64,000 nt of DNA from Lentzea sp. NEAU-D7 (GCF_026242055.1 NZ_JAPJDL010000024.1:62001-126000), one strand, 5' to 3'; positions 25,459 through 34,508 are shown, counted from the stretch's first letter. Translations and numbers: made by a program. The notes: a model not told the origin generated them from the letters alone.

Positions 25459-26136
25459 ATGGAAGACCGGCTGCGAGAGCTGTGGGACTTCGCCGACCTG
25501 GACGGCACCGAGGCGAGGTTCCGCGCGTTCCTGGGCAACGTGGAGACCGACGACGAGCGGGCGGAGGTGCTGACCCAGCTCGCCCGCGTCGAGGGCCTGA
25601 GGGAGAACTTCGCCCCAGGTCATGCCCTGGTCGACGAGGCGGAGGTGCTGGTCGCCCCCGACTCGACGGGCCGGGTGCGCGCGCTGCTCGAACGCGGCAG
25701 GCTGCACCGCTCCGCCGGCGACCCCGAGGCGGCGCAACCGCTGTTCGTGGCGGCGTTCATCCTGGCGAAGACGCGCGGTGACCTGTCGCTCGCGGTCGAC
25801 GCCGCGCACATGGCGTCGCTGGTCGACGACCCGGAGAAGTGGACCAAGCAGGGCCTCGAGATCGTCGTGGCGAACCCGGAGCTGGTGCGCTGGCTCGGAC
25901 CGCTGCACAACAACCTCGGCTGGTTCTACTTCGAGAACGGCCGCTACGACGAGGCGCTCGACGCGTTCGAGAAGACCCCGGAGGCCTACGCCGAGAGCGG
26001 CAAGGCCAAGACGCTGCATGCGCTGGGCCGGTCGGAGGAGGCTGCCGAGGCCGCGCGCAGGGCGTTGGAACTGCTCCCCCACGACTCGCAGGAGGAATGG
26101 GTCAAGGAGATGGAAGCTATCGCCGCGGGGTCGTAG
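25459..26136 (+). CDS. Tetratricopeptide-repeat protein
   Basis: The 225-residue, soluble, helical product has TPR-like repeats, clearest at LHNNLGWFYFENGRYDEALDAFEKTPE (about 153-179) and KTLHALGRSEEAAEAARRALELLP (about 187-210). No other domain is seen. It probably mediates a protein contact that cannot be named. The last 20 bp overlap the 3' end of the convergent monooxygenase-like gene. Confidence 0.75.
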   Translation: MEDRLRELWDFADLDGTEARFRAFLGNVETDDERAEVLTQLARVEGLRENFAPGHALVDEAEVLVAPDSTGRVRALLERGRLHRSAGDPEAAQPLFVAAFILAKTRGDLSLAVDAAHMASLVDDPEKWTKQGLEIVVANPELVRWLGPLHNNLGWFYFENGRYDEALDAFEKTPEAYAESGKAKTLHALGRSEEAAEAARRALELLPHDSQEEWVKEMEAIAAGS

Positions 26137-26494
26137 GACCCGCCGCCTCGCCGAGCCGCACCGTGAACGCGTCCTCGGCGAGCACGCTCGTGTGCGTCTC
26201 GACCTCGCCGCCGGTGCTGGTCAGCGTCGGCTCGTACATGGCGGGCTCGTCGGTCAACGCCTCGGAGAGCAGCGGGATGACGTGTTCGCGCACGGGGAAC
26301 GGCGACATCGCGCGCCGGTACGCCACCACGGACTCGAACTCGACGGTCAGCACCCAGCGGTCGTCCTCGTCGGTCGACCGCGCGAGCGTGCCCTTGTGGC
26401 ACCCCGGCTGAGCCGTCAGCAGCTTCAACGCCTCTTCGACGCGGGCGGTGAACGTCTCGGGGTCGGACACGCGGAATCGGCACACCAGCAGCAC
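26117..26494 (-). CDS. Antibiotic-biosynthesis-monooxygenase (ABM) domain protein
   Basis: The 125-residue product has the dimeric ferredoxin-like ABM fold: CRFRVSDPETFTARVEEALKLLTAQPGCHKGTLARS, then WVLTVEFESVVAYRRAM. Members are small cofactorless monooxygenases or simple stress proteins. I take GTG 26494 as start. Only 17 bp separate it from the divergent membrane-protein gene, so both promoters must overlap the coding starts or the transcripts be leaderless. Confidence 0.78.
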   Translation of the reverse strand: MLLVCRFRVSDPETFTARVEEALKLLTAQPGCHKGTLARSTDEDDRWVLTVEFESVVAYRRAMSPFPVREHVIPLLSEALTDEPAMYEPTLTSTGGEVETHTSVLAEDAFTVRLGEAAGPTTPRR

Positions 26495-26511
26495 GGTGCA
26501 AGGATGGCACG

Positions 26512-26790
26512 GTGACCTCCAAGCGCCCTCTCCTGCCCGGCGACGGCCCACTCGCGCGTGTGCGCCCCGTCGTGGCGTTCGTGCTCGTGCTCGGTCTGTT
26601 CATCACCGGCGTTCTGGTGGGCGGCACCCTCGGCGCGGTGCTGCTCGGTGTGCTGTTCGTGGGTGCCGCGGCGCTCCTGGCGGCCACCTGGAAGGTTCTT
26701 TCCCCAGGTCATCGCACATTGCGCGTGGTGGTCCTGCTGGTACTGCTCATCATCACCGTAGAATTGGTTGTGAAAATCCCTACCAGGTGA
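26512..26790 (+). CDS. Small three-helix membrane protein (DUF6703-like)
   Basis: The 92-residue product has three hydrophobic segments (about residues 18-38, 40-60 and 68-90) after a short Pro/Arg-rich start. It is 11 bp upstream of smtB on the same strand and so likely shares its transcript. No function is known. Confidence 0.7.
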   Translation: MTSKRPLLPGDGPLARVRPVVAFVLVLGLFITGVLVGGTLGAVLLGVLFVGAAALLAATWKVLSPGHRTLRVVVLLVLLIITVELVVKIPTR

Positions 26791-26801
26791 GGTGCGCCGC
26801 C

Positions 26802-27152
26802 ATGACCGTTCAACTGCACGGCGAGCACTCCCCCGAACGCGAGGCCCCGGCGCCCGCGGCACCTCGCTCCGCGCACACCCTCGCCGAGGCCGGCGACCTG
26901 CTGCGCGCACTGGCTGCCCCGGTCCGCATCGCCATCGTTCTGCAGCTGCGGGAACACGACCGCTGCGTGCACGAACTGGTCGAGGCGCTGGGAGTCGCGC
27001 AGCCGCTGATCAGCCAGCACCTGCGCGTGCTCAAGTCGGCGGGCGTGGTGCACGGCGAGAGACACGGCCGTGAGGTCGTGTACCGATTGGTGGACGAACA
27101 TCTGGCGCACATCGTGGTGGACGCTGTGACGCACGTCGAGGAGAAGTTGTGA
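26802..27152 (+). CDS. smtB: SmtB/ArsR-family zinc-sensing repressor
   Basis: The 116-residue winged-helix protein keeps the alpha-5 metal site of SmtB with exact spacing: D98, H100, H111 and E114 (cyanobacterial SmtB has Asp and His two apart, then His 11 later and Glu 3 after that). The recognition helix region is VAQPLISQHLRVLKSAGVV. It is therefore expected to leave DNA when zinc binds. It is followed by zur with a GTGA overlap, the same smtB-zur pair as M. tuberculosis Rv2358-Rv2359, where SmtB represses zur when zinc is low. Confidence 0.9.
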   Translation: MTVQLHGEHSPEREAPAPAAPRSAHTLAEAGDLLRALAAPVRIAIVLQLREHDRCVHELVEALGVAQPLISQHLRVLKSAGVVHGERHGREVVYRLVDEHLAHIVVDAVTHVEEKL

Positions 27153-27547
27153 CCGGACTGAGGTCCACCAAGCAGCGCACCGCGGTGTCGAACCTGCTCG
27201 ACCAGCTCGACGACTTCCGCAGCGCCCAGGAACTGCACGAGGAACTGCGCCGCCGCGGCGAGGGCATCGGCCTGACCACGGTCTACCGCACCCTGCAGTC
27301 CCTCGCCGACGCGGGCCAGGTCGACGTCCTGCGCACCGACTCGGGCGAGGCGATCTACCGCCGTTGCTCGGCGCACCACCACCATCACCTCGTGTGCCGC
27401 CACTGCGGCCGCACGGTCGAGGTGGAGGGTCCCGCCGTCGAGAAGTGGGCGGACCGGGTGGCGGCCGAGAACGGGTTCTCCGAGGTCAGCCACACCGTCG
27501 AGATCTTCGGGACGTGCGCGGAGTGCACGGCCAAGGGCCTCAAGTAG
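27149..27547 (+). CDS. zur: Zinc uptake regulator, Fur family
   Basis: The 132-residue protein has the Fur winged helix (LTTVYRTLQSLADAGQVDVL) and a metal-binding dimerisation domain with a run of five His before LVCRHCG (Cys pair 1) and GTCAECTAKG (Cys pair 2) for the structural zinc. In actinobacteria Zur represses zinc importers and alternative ribosomal proteins when zinc is ample. It is translationally coupled to smtB. No Zur box of the usual AT-rich type is visible nearby. The facing permease operon (27748-29459) may be part of zinc handling. Confidence 0.93.
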   Translation: MTGLRSTKQRTAVSNLLDQLDDFRSAQELHEELRRRGEGIGLTTVYRTLQSLADAGQVDVLRTDSGEAIYRRCSAHHHHHLVCRHCGRTVEVEGPAVEKWADRVAAENGFSEVSHTVEIFGTCAECTAKGLK

Positions 27548-27566
27548 GGCGAGGACGGGGCACCCG

Positions 27567-27584
27567 GTCCGGGGCGCCCCGGAC
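27567..27584. terminator. Self-complementary 18-bp palindrome behind zur
   Basis: GTCCGGGGCGCCCCGGAC reads the same on both strands. It lies 20 bp past the zur stop and can fold in transcripts from either side of this convergent gene pair. No T run follows. Confidence 0.5.
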
Positions 27585-27645
27585 CTAGTGGTGTGGCTCG
27601 GAAGGTTGCCGGGGGAATTCGCGGTCAGACGGGTGCATCGTGGTG

Positions 27646-27690
27646 CCGCCCCCACGTCCTCATACTGGACGTATGGGGGCGTGGGGGCGG
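27646..27690. repeat. Nested inverted repeat between convergent genes
   Basis: CCGCCCCCACG at 27646-27656 pairs exactly with 27680-27690. Inside it CATAC-TGGAC-GTATG forms a second dyad (27661-27675). The 200 bp between zur and the permease operon hold no gene; this element is probably the terminator of the leftward operon, although the inner dyad could be a binding site. Confidence 0.45.
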
Positions 27691-27747
27691 TGCCGCGAGG
27701 CGCCCTGCTGAGCGTGGATCACCTCGCCAACGTTCCGAGTCGCGCCA

Positions 27748-28452
27748 CTAGCTCTCGTAGGGCTCGACCGGCTCGGCCACGGGCGTGAACGACTCCACGG
27801 TGAAGCTCGGCACCCAGGAGTTCTTCTCGTTCGCCGACTTCGGCACGACCTGACCGGTCACTTCGACCCACTGCTCGTCGGGCAGCGAGGGCACGTCCCC
27901 GGTCACCCGCACCTTCAGCGGCCGGGCGTCGGCGGCACAGCACGAGATCGCGAGCCGTGCGACGAAGGTGTCGCCCTCCGCGCGAAGCAGGAACCCGGTC
28001 AGCTTCACCCGGCGCCCGTCCAGCGTCCCGGACTCGTCCCACGCCGTGCGCGTGACGAACTCCGTCATGGACAACGGGATCACGTCCCCGGACGGCAGCT
28101 CGCCCAGCAGGTTGCGGGAGCGCTGCGTCTGGTTCGTGTCCGCGGCCGAGTTCACGACGTCGCCGCCGAGGGCCGGGGGCGAGATCAGGAACACCGCCAG
28201 CACCGGCAGCAGCATCAGCCACGTCGAGCGCGACGAGTGCGAGTGCTCGTGGTCGTCCTCGGAGGCGGCCTTGCCGCGGCGGATGTCCTGGACGATGGCG
28301 AACAGCGCCAGGCCGATCATGATCACGCCGGCCGCGATCAGCAGGGGCAGCAGGCTCTTCTGCACGTACCTGAGGTACAGGCCCGAGAAGCTGATCTTCA
28401 GCAGCGCGCCGCCGAGCAGGACCAGCAGGATGTTCTGGGTTTCCCGTCTCAC
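27748..28452 (-). CDS. TIGR03943 family putative permease subunit (YcgQ-like)
   Basis: The 234-residue protein has about three transmembrane helices, a short His/acid-rich loop (EDDHEHSHSS, about residues 60-69) and a soluble C-terminal domain ending with KVRVTGDVPSLPDEQWVEVTGQV. It is the usual partner of the DUF318-type permease encoded directly upstream, to which it is coupled by GTGA. The His-rich loop and the position facing zur suggest a role in metal transport; this is inference. Confidence 0.83.
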   Translation of the reverse strand: MRRETQNILLVLLGGALLKISFSGLYLRYVQKSLLPLLIAAGVIMIGLALFAIVQDIRRGKAASEDDHEHSHSSRSTWLMLLPVLAVFLISPPALGGDVVNSAADTNQTQRSRNLLGELPSGDVIPLSMTEFVTRTAWDESGTLDGRRVKLTGFLLRAEGDTFVARLAISCCAADARPLKVRVTGDVPSLPDEQWVEVTGQVVPKSANEKNSWVPSFTVESFTPVAEPVEPYES

Positions 28453-29459
28453 AGCAGCACCACTCCACTCACGACGGCGCACAGGATCGCCACCACGAAG
28501 GTGGCCGGGGCGAAGCGGAAGGCGAAGGACTTGCCGAACGCACCGGCCTGCAGCGCGATCAGCTTCACGTCGACGGCCGGGCCGACGACGAGGAACACCA
28601 GGCGCGGCAGCAGGGGCAGCGCGGAGAACGCCACCGCCACGAAGGCGTCGGCCTCCGAGCACAGCGCCAGGATGACGGCGAGCAGGGCCATCACGATCAC
28701 GCCCAGCACGATCTGACCGCCCAGCGTCTGCATCCACGCGGTGGGCACGAACGTCTTGAACGCCGCCGCGAACAGCCCGCCCAGCACCAGGAACCCGCCG
28801 GCGTCCACGAGGTCGTGCCGCGCGCTCTCGGCGAACACGGCCCACTTGGACCTGCCGGAGTGGTCAGCGAGCTTGGCCAGCGCGCGTTCGGCGATCCACT
28901 CCATCTTGCCGAAGCGCACCCACAGCCAGCCCATGACCATCGCGGTCAGCAGGGAGCCCACGAACCGCGCGGCGACCATCATCGGGGTGTCGTTGAACGC
29001 CACGGCGGTCGACACCAGCACGATCGGGTTCACCGCGGGTGCGGCCAGCAGGAACGTCAGCGCCACGGCGGGTGCGACGCCCTGCTGCATCAACCGCTTC
29101 GCCACGGGCACGGAGGCGCACTCGCAGCCCGGCAGTGCGATGCCCGCGACACCGGCCACGGGCACGGCCAGCGCGGTCTTCGAGGGCAGCAGCCGGCGCA
29201 GCGCCGAGGCGGGCACGAACGCCGCGATGGCGCCCGAGATCAGCACGCCCAGCACCAGGAACGGCATCGCCTGCACGCAGATCGCCACGAACACCGTCGA
29301 GGCCGTGCGCAGCTTCGGCACGTCGAGCAGGTCCACGAGCCTGGACTGGAAGAGCAGTGCGAGAACGAGGATCCCGCACAGCACCTCCAACGACGTGATC
29401 TTCAGCCGAGGCGGGCCCGAGCGCCGCTTCGACGAGCGGATCTCGCCGGTGATCGTCAT
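28449..29459 (-). CDS. Permease of the DUF318/ArsP-like family (YcgR-like)
   Basis: The 336-residue integral membrane protein has about eight to ten helices. The two conserved intramembrane motifs are GCECASVPVAKRLMQQGV (about 134-151) and LCSEADAFVAVAF (about 262-274), both with Cys and Glu typical of this permease superfamily. It is expressed with the YcgQ-like subunit and with the acidic protein upstream by four-base overlaps. The substrate is unknown. Confidence 0.85.
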   Translation of the reverse strand: MTITGEIRSSKRRSGPPRLKITSLEVLCGILVLALLFQSRLVDLLDVPKLRTASTVFVAICVQAMPFLVLGVLISGAIAAFVPASALRRLLPSKTALAVPVAGVAGIALPGCECASVPVAKRLMQQGVAPAVALTFLLAAPAVNPIVLVSTAVAFNDTPMMVAARFVGSLLTAMVMGWLWVRFGKMEWIAERALAKLADHSGRSKWAVFAESARHDLVDAGGFLVLGGLFAAAFKTFVPTAWMQTLGGQIVLGVIVMALLAVILALCSEADAFVAVAFSALPLLPRLVFLVVGPAVDVKLIALQAGAFGKSFAFRFAPATFVVAILCAVVSGVVLL

Positions 29460-29902
29460 TCCGCGTCCGCGTCCGCGTCCAGGTCCAGCAGGCGGCGGTA
29501 CTGGCGCGCCATGCCCTCGCGGATCTCCTCGGGCGAGGGCGGCTCGTCGAACTCCGCCTCCTCCTCTTCGAGGTCGTCGTCGTCGAAGTCGACCGGGGTG
29601 CCGTTGACGGTCTCCTCGTCGTCGGCCTCCTCCTCGAGGGCGGCCTCGCGGAGCTCCTCGATGGTGGCGGAGACGTCCTCGGCCGACAGCGCGGGCAGCA
29701 TCGGCTTCACGATGGCCAGCACGCCGCCCTCGGCGTCGTCCAGCGCCACGGCCTCGGCCAGCGCGACGGCGTGGTCACGCTCGTACGGGCCGCAGATGAA
29801 CGAGTCCCAGTCGTCGCCGCCCGAAGGCTCGAACGTGACGGTCCACGGGAACTCGTTGACGTCCGAGTCCTCTTCCGGCTCGTAAATGATCACGCCACCC
29901 AT
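29456..29902 (-). CDS. Acidic hypothetical protein
   Basis: The 148-residue product starts at ATG 29902, 7 bp after AGGA; an in-frame TTG at 29920 has no such site. The first 80 residues look folded (FPWTVTFEPSGGDDWDSFICGPYERDHAVALAEAV), and the rest is very rich in Asp and Glu (about 95-148). It is coupled by ATGA to the permease gene. An acidic tail could bind metal ions or basic partners; no family was recognised. Confidence 0.72.
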   Translation of the reverse strand: MGGVIIYEPEEDSDVNEFPWTVTFEPSGGDDWDSFICGPYERDHAVALAEAVALDDAEGGVLAIVKPMLPALSAEDVSATIEELREAALEEEADDEETVNGTPVDFDDDDLEEEEAEFDEPPSPEEIREGMARQYRRLLDLDADADAE

Positions 29903-29916
29903 GGAAGGGTCCTTTC

Positions 29917-30315
29917 TCAAGAAAACCGGGAGAGGAGCTCGCCGCGCACCTGCGACGCGGTCGACACGACGAGCATGAGCAGCGTGCTCAGCGGCTCGGG
30001 CTTGAGGCCGTCCGCCGGGAAGGCGTAGCGCAGCATCACATCGGTGCCACGTTCGGAATGGATCACGCCGAGCGTGCCGAACAGACCCTGACCAGCGCGT
30101 TCAGCGACCCACCCGGCCGCCTCGGCCGGCAGGTCCCACGCGACGACGACCGTCAGCGAGAGAACCGTCAGCCCTTCGGCCAGCTCCATGCCCTGCACCG
30201 CGCACGGCACGTCGCCGTGACGGAAGCTCAACGCGCCGTCGTCGTCCACGGAGACGTCGTGGAACAGCTCCAACGCCTTGCGCGCGGCCTCCAGGGCCTC
30301 ACCACTCGCGTTCAC
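29917..30315 (-). CDS. YbjN-like small protein
   Basis: The 132-residue product starts at GTG 30315, which overlaps the uppS stop as GTGA. It has the alpha-beta pattern of YbjN/type III secretion chaperone-like proteins ([31 protein letters not shown], then [15 protein letters not shown]). These are thought to be chaperone-like. It lies between uppS and the acidic protein, roughly where M. tuberculosis has Rv2360c. Confidence 0.7.
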   Translation of the reverse strand: MNASGEALEAARKALELFHDVSVDDDGALSFRHGDVPCAVQGMELAEGLTVLSLTVVVAWDLPAEAAGWVAERAGQGLFGTLGVIHSERGTDVMLRYAFPADGLKPEPLSTLLMLVVSTASQVRGELLSRFS

Positions 30316-31136
30316 GACGACACCACCTCCTCGCCCGGCTTGTCGACGGCACCGCCGAAGCGGCGGTCGCGCCCGGCGAACTTCTCGCAGGCCCGCCACA
30401 GGTCGCGGCGGTCGAAATCGGGCCAGAGGATGTCCTGGTAGACCATCTCGGCGTACGCGGACTGCCACAGCAGGAAGTTCGAGATGCGCTGCTCACCGGA
30501 CGGCCTGATGAACAGGTCGACGTCGGGCATCTCCGGCTTGTACAGGTACTTCGCGAGCGTGCGCTCGTCGACCTTGTCCGGGTTGATCTTCCCGGCGGCG
30601 ACCAGCCGCGCGACCTCGCGGGCGGCGTCACCGATCTCCGCGCGGCCGCCGTAGTTCACGCACATCACGAGGTTCAGCACGTCGTTCTCGGCCGTGCGGA
30701 CCTCGGCCTCCTGCAGTTGCTTGATGACGCTGCCCCACAGCTTCGGCGAGCGGCCGGCCCAGTGGATGCGGACACCCATCTCGTCCAGCTCGTCGGTGCG
30801 GCGCGCGATCACGTCGCGGTTGAAGTTCATCAGGAAGCGGACCTCTTCGGGGCTGCGCTTCCAGTTCTCCGTGGAGAAGGCGTAGAGCGAGAGCCACTTC
30901 ACGCCCAGCTCGATGGAGCCCTTCGCGACGTCGAGCACGACCTGCTCACCGCGCTTGTGCCCCTCCACCCGCGACAGCCCGCGCTGGTTCGCCCAACGGC
31001 CGTTGCCGTCCATCACGATCGCGATGTGCTTGGGCACCAGGTCGGCGGGGATGTCCGGGGGCGTCGCACCGGACTCGTGCGGCTCCGGCGGGCGCGGTAC
31101 GCGCTTCTCACGCTCGGAGCGGCGGCGACGCAACAT
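30312..31136 (-). CDS. uppS: Long-chain cis-prenyl diphosphate synthase (decaprenyl/undecaprenyl type)
   Basis: The 274-residue enzyme makes the polyprenyl carrier for cell-wall synthesis. Family motifs are [18 protein letters not shown] with the catalytic Asp, [18 protein letters not shown], and the C-terminal [25 protein letters not shown] start at ATG 31136; a longer frame exists but would extend to the recO end with no support. It stands in the conserved uppS-recO-era order. Confidence 0.95.
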   Translation of the reverse strand: MLRRRRSEREKRVPRPPEPHESGATPPDIPADLVPKHIAIVMDGNGRWANQRGLSRVEGHKRGEQVVLDVAKGSIELGVKWLSLYAFSTENWKRSPEEVRFLMNFNRDVIARRTDELDEMGVRIHWAGRSPKLWGSVIKQLQEAEVRTAENDVLNLVMCVNYGGRAEIGDAAREVARLVAAGKINPDKVDERTLAKYLYKPEMPDVDLFIRPSGEQRISNFLLWQSAYAEMVYQDILWPDFDRRDLWRACEKFAGRDRRFGGAVDKPGEEVVSS

Positions 31137-31186
31137 AAGAGCTCGGCATCCTCTCGGGCGAAAACCGTTGTCGGGTAGCCGCCACA

Positions 31187-31939
31187 TTAGCCGTCGGCCG
31201 GCTGCGCCTTGCGCTCGACCAAAGGCAACGACCTGAGCTGCCGTTCGAGGTGCCACTGCAGATGCGCCGCGACCAGCCCACTCGCGTCACGACGGGCGAT
31301 GTGCGGGATCTCGTCGACCACGGTCCACTGGCCGTGCAGCAGTGCGGAGAGCAACGTCAGCGTGTCGCTGGACGGCGACGACGAGCCCGCGGGACGGCAG
31401 TTCGGGCAGCACGAGCCACCCGCCTGGATGCTGAACGCCCGGTGCGGACCGGGATCGCCGCACTTCGCGCACTCGTTCACCGCGGGCGCCCAACCCGCGA
31501 ACGCCATCGCGCGCATGAGGAACGCGTCCAGCAGCAGCGACGGGTCGCGCTCACCGTTCGACAAAGCCCTCAACGCCCCGGCCACGAGCATGTAGAGCCG
31601 CAGGACAGGTTCGCCCTCTTCGGCCGTGAGCCGTTCGGCGGTCTCCAGGATGGCGCACGCGGCCGTGTAGCGCTGGTAGTCGGTGACGATGCCGACGCCG
31701 AACGCGTCCAGCGTCTGCACCTGGGTGATGATGTCGAGCGACCGGCCGGGGTGGAACTGCACGTCGACGTGGCAGAACGGCTCCAGCCGCGCCCCGAACT
31801 TCGACGACGTGCGGCGCACGCCCTTGGCCACGGCGCGGAGCTTGCCGTGCTTCTGGGTCAGGAAGGTGATGATCCGGTCCGCTTCACCGAGCTTCTGCAC
31901 GCGAAGCACGATGCCGGTGTCGCGGTACAGGTTGGCCAT
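31187..31939 (-). CDS. recO: DNA repair protein RecO
   Basis: The 250-residue protein has the N-terminal OB fold ([26 protein letters not shown]) and a helical C-terminus with the zinc Cys set: C159-x2-C ([11 protein letters not shown]) and CCPNC. RecO helps load RecA on single-stranded DNA with RecR. Its ATG shares one base with the era stop (TGATG). Confidence 0.95.
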   Translation of the reverse strand: MANLYRDTGIVLRVQKLGEADRIITFLTQKHGKLRAVAKGVRRTSSKFGARLEPFCHVDVQFHPGRSLDIITQVQTLDAFGVGIVTDYQRYTAACAILETAERLTAEEGEPVLRLYMLVAGALRALSNGERDPSLLLDAFLMRAMAFAGWAPAVNECAKCGDPGPHRAFSIQAGGSCCPNCRPAGSSSPSSDTLTLLSALLHGQWTVVDEIPHIARRDASGLVAAHLQWHLERQLRSLPLVERKAQPADG

Positions 31940-32835
31940 CAGAATCCCAGGCGGCGCAGCTGCTTCGGGTCGCGCTGCCAGTCCTTGGCGATCTTGATGT
32001 GCAGGTCCAGGTACACCCGGCTGCCCAGCAGCGCCTCGATCTGCTTGCGGGCGGCCATGCCGACCTGCTTGAGCCGCTCGCCCCGGTGGCCCAGGATGAT
32101 CGCCTTCTGCGACGGCCGCTCCACGAACACGAACGCGTGGATGTCGATCAGGTCGTTGCGGCCCTCGCGCGCCTGCATCTCCTCGACCACCACGGCGATG
32201 GAGTGCGGCAGCTCGTCGCGCACGCCCTCCAGCGCGGCCTCGCGGATGAGCTCGGCGACCAGCGTCTGCTCCGGCTCGTCGGTCAGGTCGCCGTCCGGGA
32301 ACAGCTGCGGGCCCTCGGGCAGCTTCTTCAGCAGCAGGTCGCTCAGCTTGTCGACCTGGAAGCCGTCGACGGCGGACACCGGGATGATCTCGGCGAACTC
32401 CATGACCTTCTGCAACGCGAGCAGCTGCTCCATCACCTGCTGCTGCGACACGAGGTCGGTCTTGGTGACGATGCCGACCACGGGCGTGCGCTTGGCGACC
32501 TTCTCCAGCTCGGCGGCGATGAACTTGTCACCGGGGCCGACCTTCTGGTCCGCGGGCACGCAGAAGCCGACGACGTCGACCTCCGACCACGTCTCGCGCA
32601 CCAGGTCGTTGAGGCGCTGGCCGAGCAGCGTGCGCGGCCGGTGCAGACCGGGCGTGTCGACCAGCACGAGCTGGCCGTCCTCGCGGTGCACGATGCCGCG
32701 GATCGTGTGCCGCGTCGTCTGCGGCTTGCTGGACGTGATGGCGACCTTCGTGCCCACCAGCGCGTTCGTCAGCGTCGACTTCCCTGCGTTCGGGCGGCCG
32801 ACGAAGCACGCGAACCCGGAGCGGTAACCATCCAT
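31939..32835 (-). CDS. era: GTPase Era
   Basis: The 298-residue GTPase carries G1 GRPNAGKST, G2 TTRH, G3 DTPG and G4 TKTD, and a C-terminal KH domain (GHRGERLKQVGMAARKQIEALLG). It assembles the 30S subunit by binding the 3' end of 16S rRNA. The gene is coupled to recO. A 54-bp gap separates it from the cytidine-deaminase-like gene. Confidence 0.96.
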   Translation of the reverse strand: MDGYRSGFACFVGRPNAGKSTLTNALVGTKVAITSSKPQTTRHTIRGIVHREDGQLVLVDTPGLHRPRTLLGQRLNDLVRETWSEVDVVGFCVPADQKVGPGDKFIAAELEKVAKRTPVVGIVTKTDLVSQQQVMEQLLALQKVMEFAEIIPVSAVDGFQVDKLSDLLLKKLPEGPQLFPDGDLTDEPEQTLVAELIREAALEGVRDELPHSIAVVVEEMQAREGRNDLIDIHAFVFVERPSQKAIILGHRGERLKQVGMAARKQIEALLGSRVYLDLHIKIAKDWQRDPKQLRRLGF

Positions 32836-32889
32836 CCGTCCATTGTCCCTCTTGCTGGTTATGGCCGTTCGCGGGGCCTTCCGGGGCGT

Positions 32890-33222
32890 CTAGAACTGCT
32901 CGCGCAGCTCGCCCGAGAGGTTCGCGAGGAGCACCGGGCCCGACGGCGTGAGGTCGCGCACGGCTGCCAGCGACTCCCCGTCCACCCGGTTCGACTCGGT
33001 GACGACCGCCGCCGCCTCCAGTCCCTCGGCCCCGCTCGACACGGCGGCCGCGACGGCCGCCTGCAGCGCGGTGAGCTTCAGCGACGGCAACGAGACAGTG
33101 GAGGCGTTGTAGGTGCGGCCGTCGAGATCACGCACCGCCGCGCCCTCCTCGGCGCCGTTGCGCGCACGGACGGACCGCGCCAGCGTGATGAGCTTCGCGT
33201 TCTCCGGGTCGACGTCAGTCAT
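32890..33222 (-). CDS. Cytidine-deaminase-like protein without the zinc site
   Basis: The 110-residue product follows the cytidine deaminase fold (GRTYNASTVSLPSLKLTALQAAVAAAVSSGAEGL). The catalytic Cys/His-Ala-Glu and the Pro-Cys-x-x-Cys motifs are absent: the position where TICAER is expected reads KLTALQ. It is the counterpart of Rv2365c by position. It is unlikely to be a deaminase and may be structural. Its start overlaps the upstream CBS gene by 8 bp. Confidence 0.8.
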   Translation of the reverse strand: MTDVDPENAKLITLARSVRARNGAEEGAAVRDLDGRTYNASTVSLPSLKLTALQAAVAAAVSSGAEGLEAAAVVTESNRVDGESLAAVRDLTPSGPVLLANLSGELREQF

Positions 33223-34504
33223 CTTCTTCTGTCTCCTTCTGCACTGGACGCACGAGCACAGTGGTCACCCGGATGCGGCCGCGTTCGTCCTTGCCGCCCT
33301 CGGCCCGCATGCGCAGGCCGGCGATCTCCGCCTCGGTGCCGGGCAGCGGCACGCGCCCGAGGCGTTGCGCGAGCAGGCCGCCGACGGTCTCGACCTCGTG
33401 GTCGTCGAGCTCGGTGCCGAACAACGCGTCGAGGTCGTCCACCGGCAGGCGCGCGCTGACCCGCACCGCGCCGTCCTCCAGGTGCTCGACCGGCGGGCGG
33501 TCGTCGGTGTCGGACTCGTCGGTGATCTCACCGACGATCTCCTCGAGGATGTCCTCGATGGTCAGCAGGCCCGCGGTGCCGCCGTACTCGTCCACGACGA
33601 TCGCCATGTGCCGGCGCGACACCTGCATCTCGCGCAGCAGGTCCGCGATGGGCTTCGAGTCCGGGATGAAGCTCATCGGGCGCATCAGCTCGGCGACGTT
33701 CTTCGGGTCCTCGTCCTCGGCGAGCGTGGCCCGCATCAGGTCCTTGAGGTTCACCACGCCGAGCACGTCGTCGACGCTCTCCCCGATCACCGGGACGCGG
33801 GTGTAGCCCGTGCGCAACGACAGCGCGAGCGCCTGCCGCACCGACTTCGACTGCTCGATCCACACGATCTCGGTGCGCGGCACCATGATCTCGCGCGTGA
33901 TGGTGTCGCCCAGCTCGAACACCGAGTGGATCATCTCGCGCTCGCCCTCGTCCACGACGCCGCGTTCCTGCGCCATGTCGACGAGCTCTCGCAGCTCGAC
34001 CTCGGAGCTGAACGGCCCCTCGCGGAAGCCCTTGCCGGGCGTGATGGCGTTACCGATGAGGATCAGCAGCTTGGACAGCGGACCGAGCACGCGCCCGAGC
34101 TGCCGGACGGTGCCCGCGGCGAGCAGGCTCACGCCGTACGGGTGCTGACGGCCCAGGGTGCGCGGTCCGACGCCGACCAGCACGTACGACACGATGAGCA
34201 TGCTCAGGCAGGCGTACAGGACAGCGAGCCCGTCGTGCTCCACGAAGTCGAGGAACACCGTCGTGGCCAGCACGGCGGCCGACATCTCGCAGGCCAGCCG
34301 CAGCAGCAACAGCAGGTTGACGTGCCGCGGCCGGTCGTTGAGGACGTGCAGCAACTGCCCGGTGCCCCAGCGGCCCTGCCGTTGCAGGGCCTCCACCCGT
34401 GCGCGTGACACGGTGCCGAGAGCGGCATCCACGCACGCGAACAGGCCTGCGGCGAGCACGAGCAGAACGGCCAGCACGATCACACTGGCAGGGTTCGCGC
34501 TCAT
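33215..34504 (-). CDS. Hemolysin C/CorC-like CBS-domain membrane protein
   Basis: The 429-residue protein has a DUF21 (CNNM) membrane domain of about four helices (residues 5-150), two CBS domains (about 200-325, with PRTEIVWIE and DEYGGTAGLLTIEDILEEIVGEI) and a C-terminal CorC_HlyC domain. Relatives are linked to magnesium or cobalt efflux. It lies four bases behind ybeY, the usual actinobacterial order. Confidence 0.93.
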   Translation of the reverse strand: MSANPASVIVLAVLLVLAAGLFACVDAALGTVSRARVEALQRQGRWGTGQLLHVLNDRPRHVNLLLLLRLACEMSAAVLATTVFLDFVEHDGLAVLYACLSMLIVSYVLVGVGPRTLGRQHPYGVSLLAAGTVRQLGRVLGPLSKLLILIGNAITPGKGFREGPFSSEVELRELVDMAQERGVVDEGEREMIHSVFELGDTITREIMVPRTEIVWIEQSKSVRQALALSLRTGYTRVPVIGESVDDVLGVVNLKDLMRATLAEDEDPKNVAELMRPMSFIPDSKPIADLLREMQVSRRHMAIVVDEYGGTAGLLTIEDILEEIVGEITDESDTDDRPPVEHLEDGAVRVSARLPVDDLDALFGTELDDHEVETVGGLLAQRLGRVPLPGTEAEIAGLRMRAEGGKDERGRIRVTTVLVRPVQKETEEDD

Positions 34505-34508
34505 CGCG

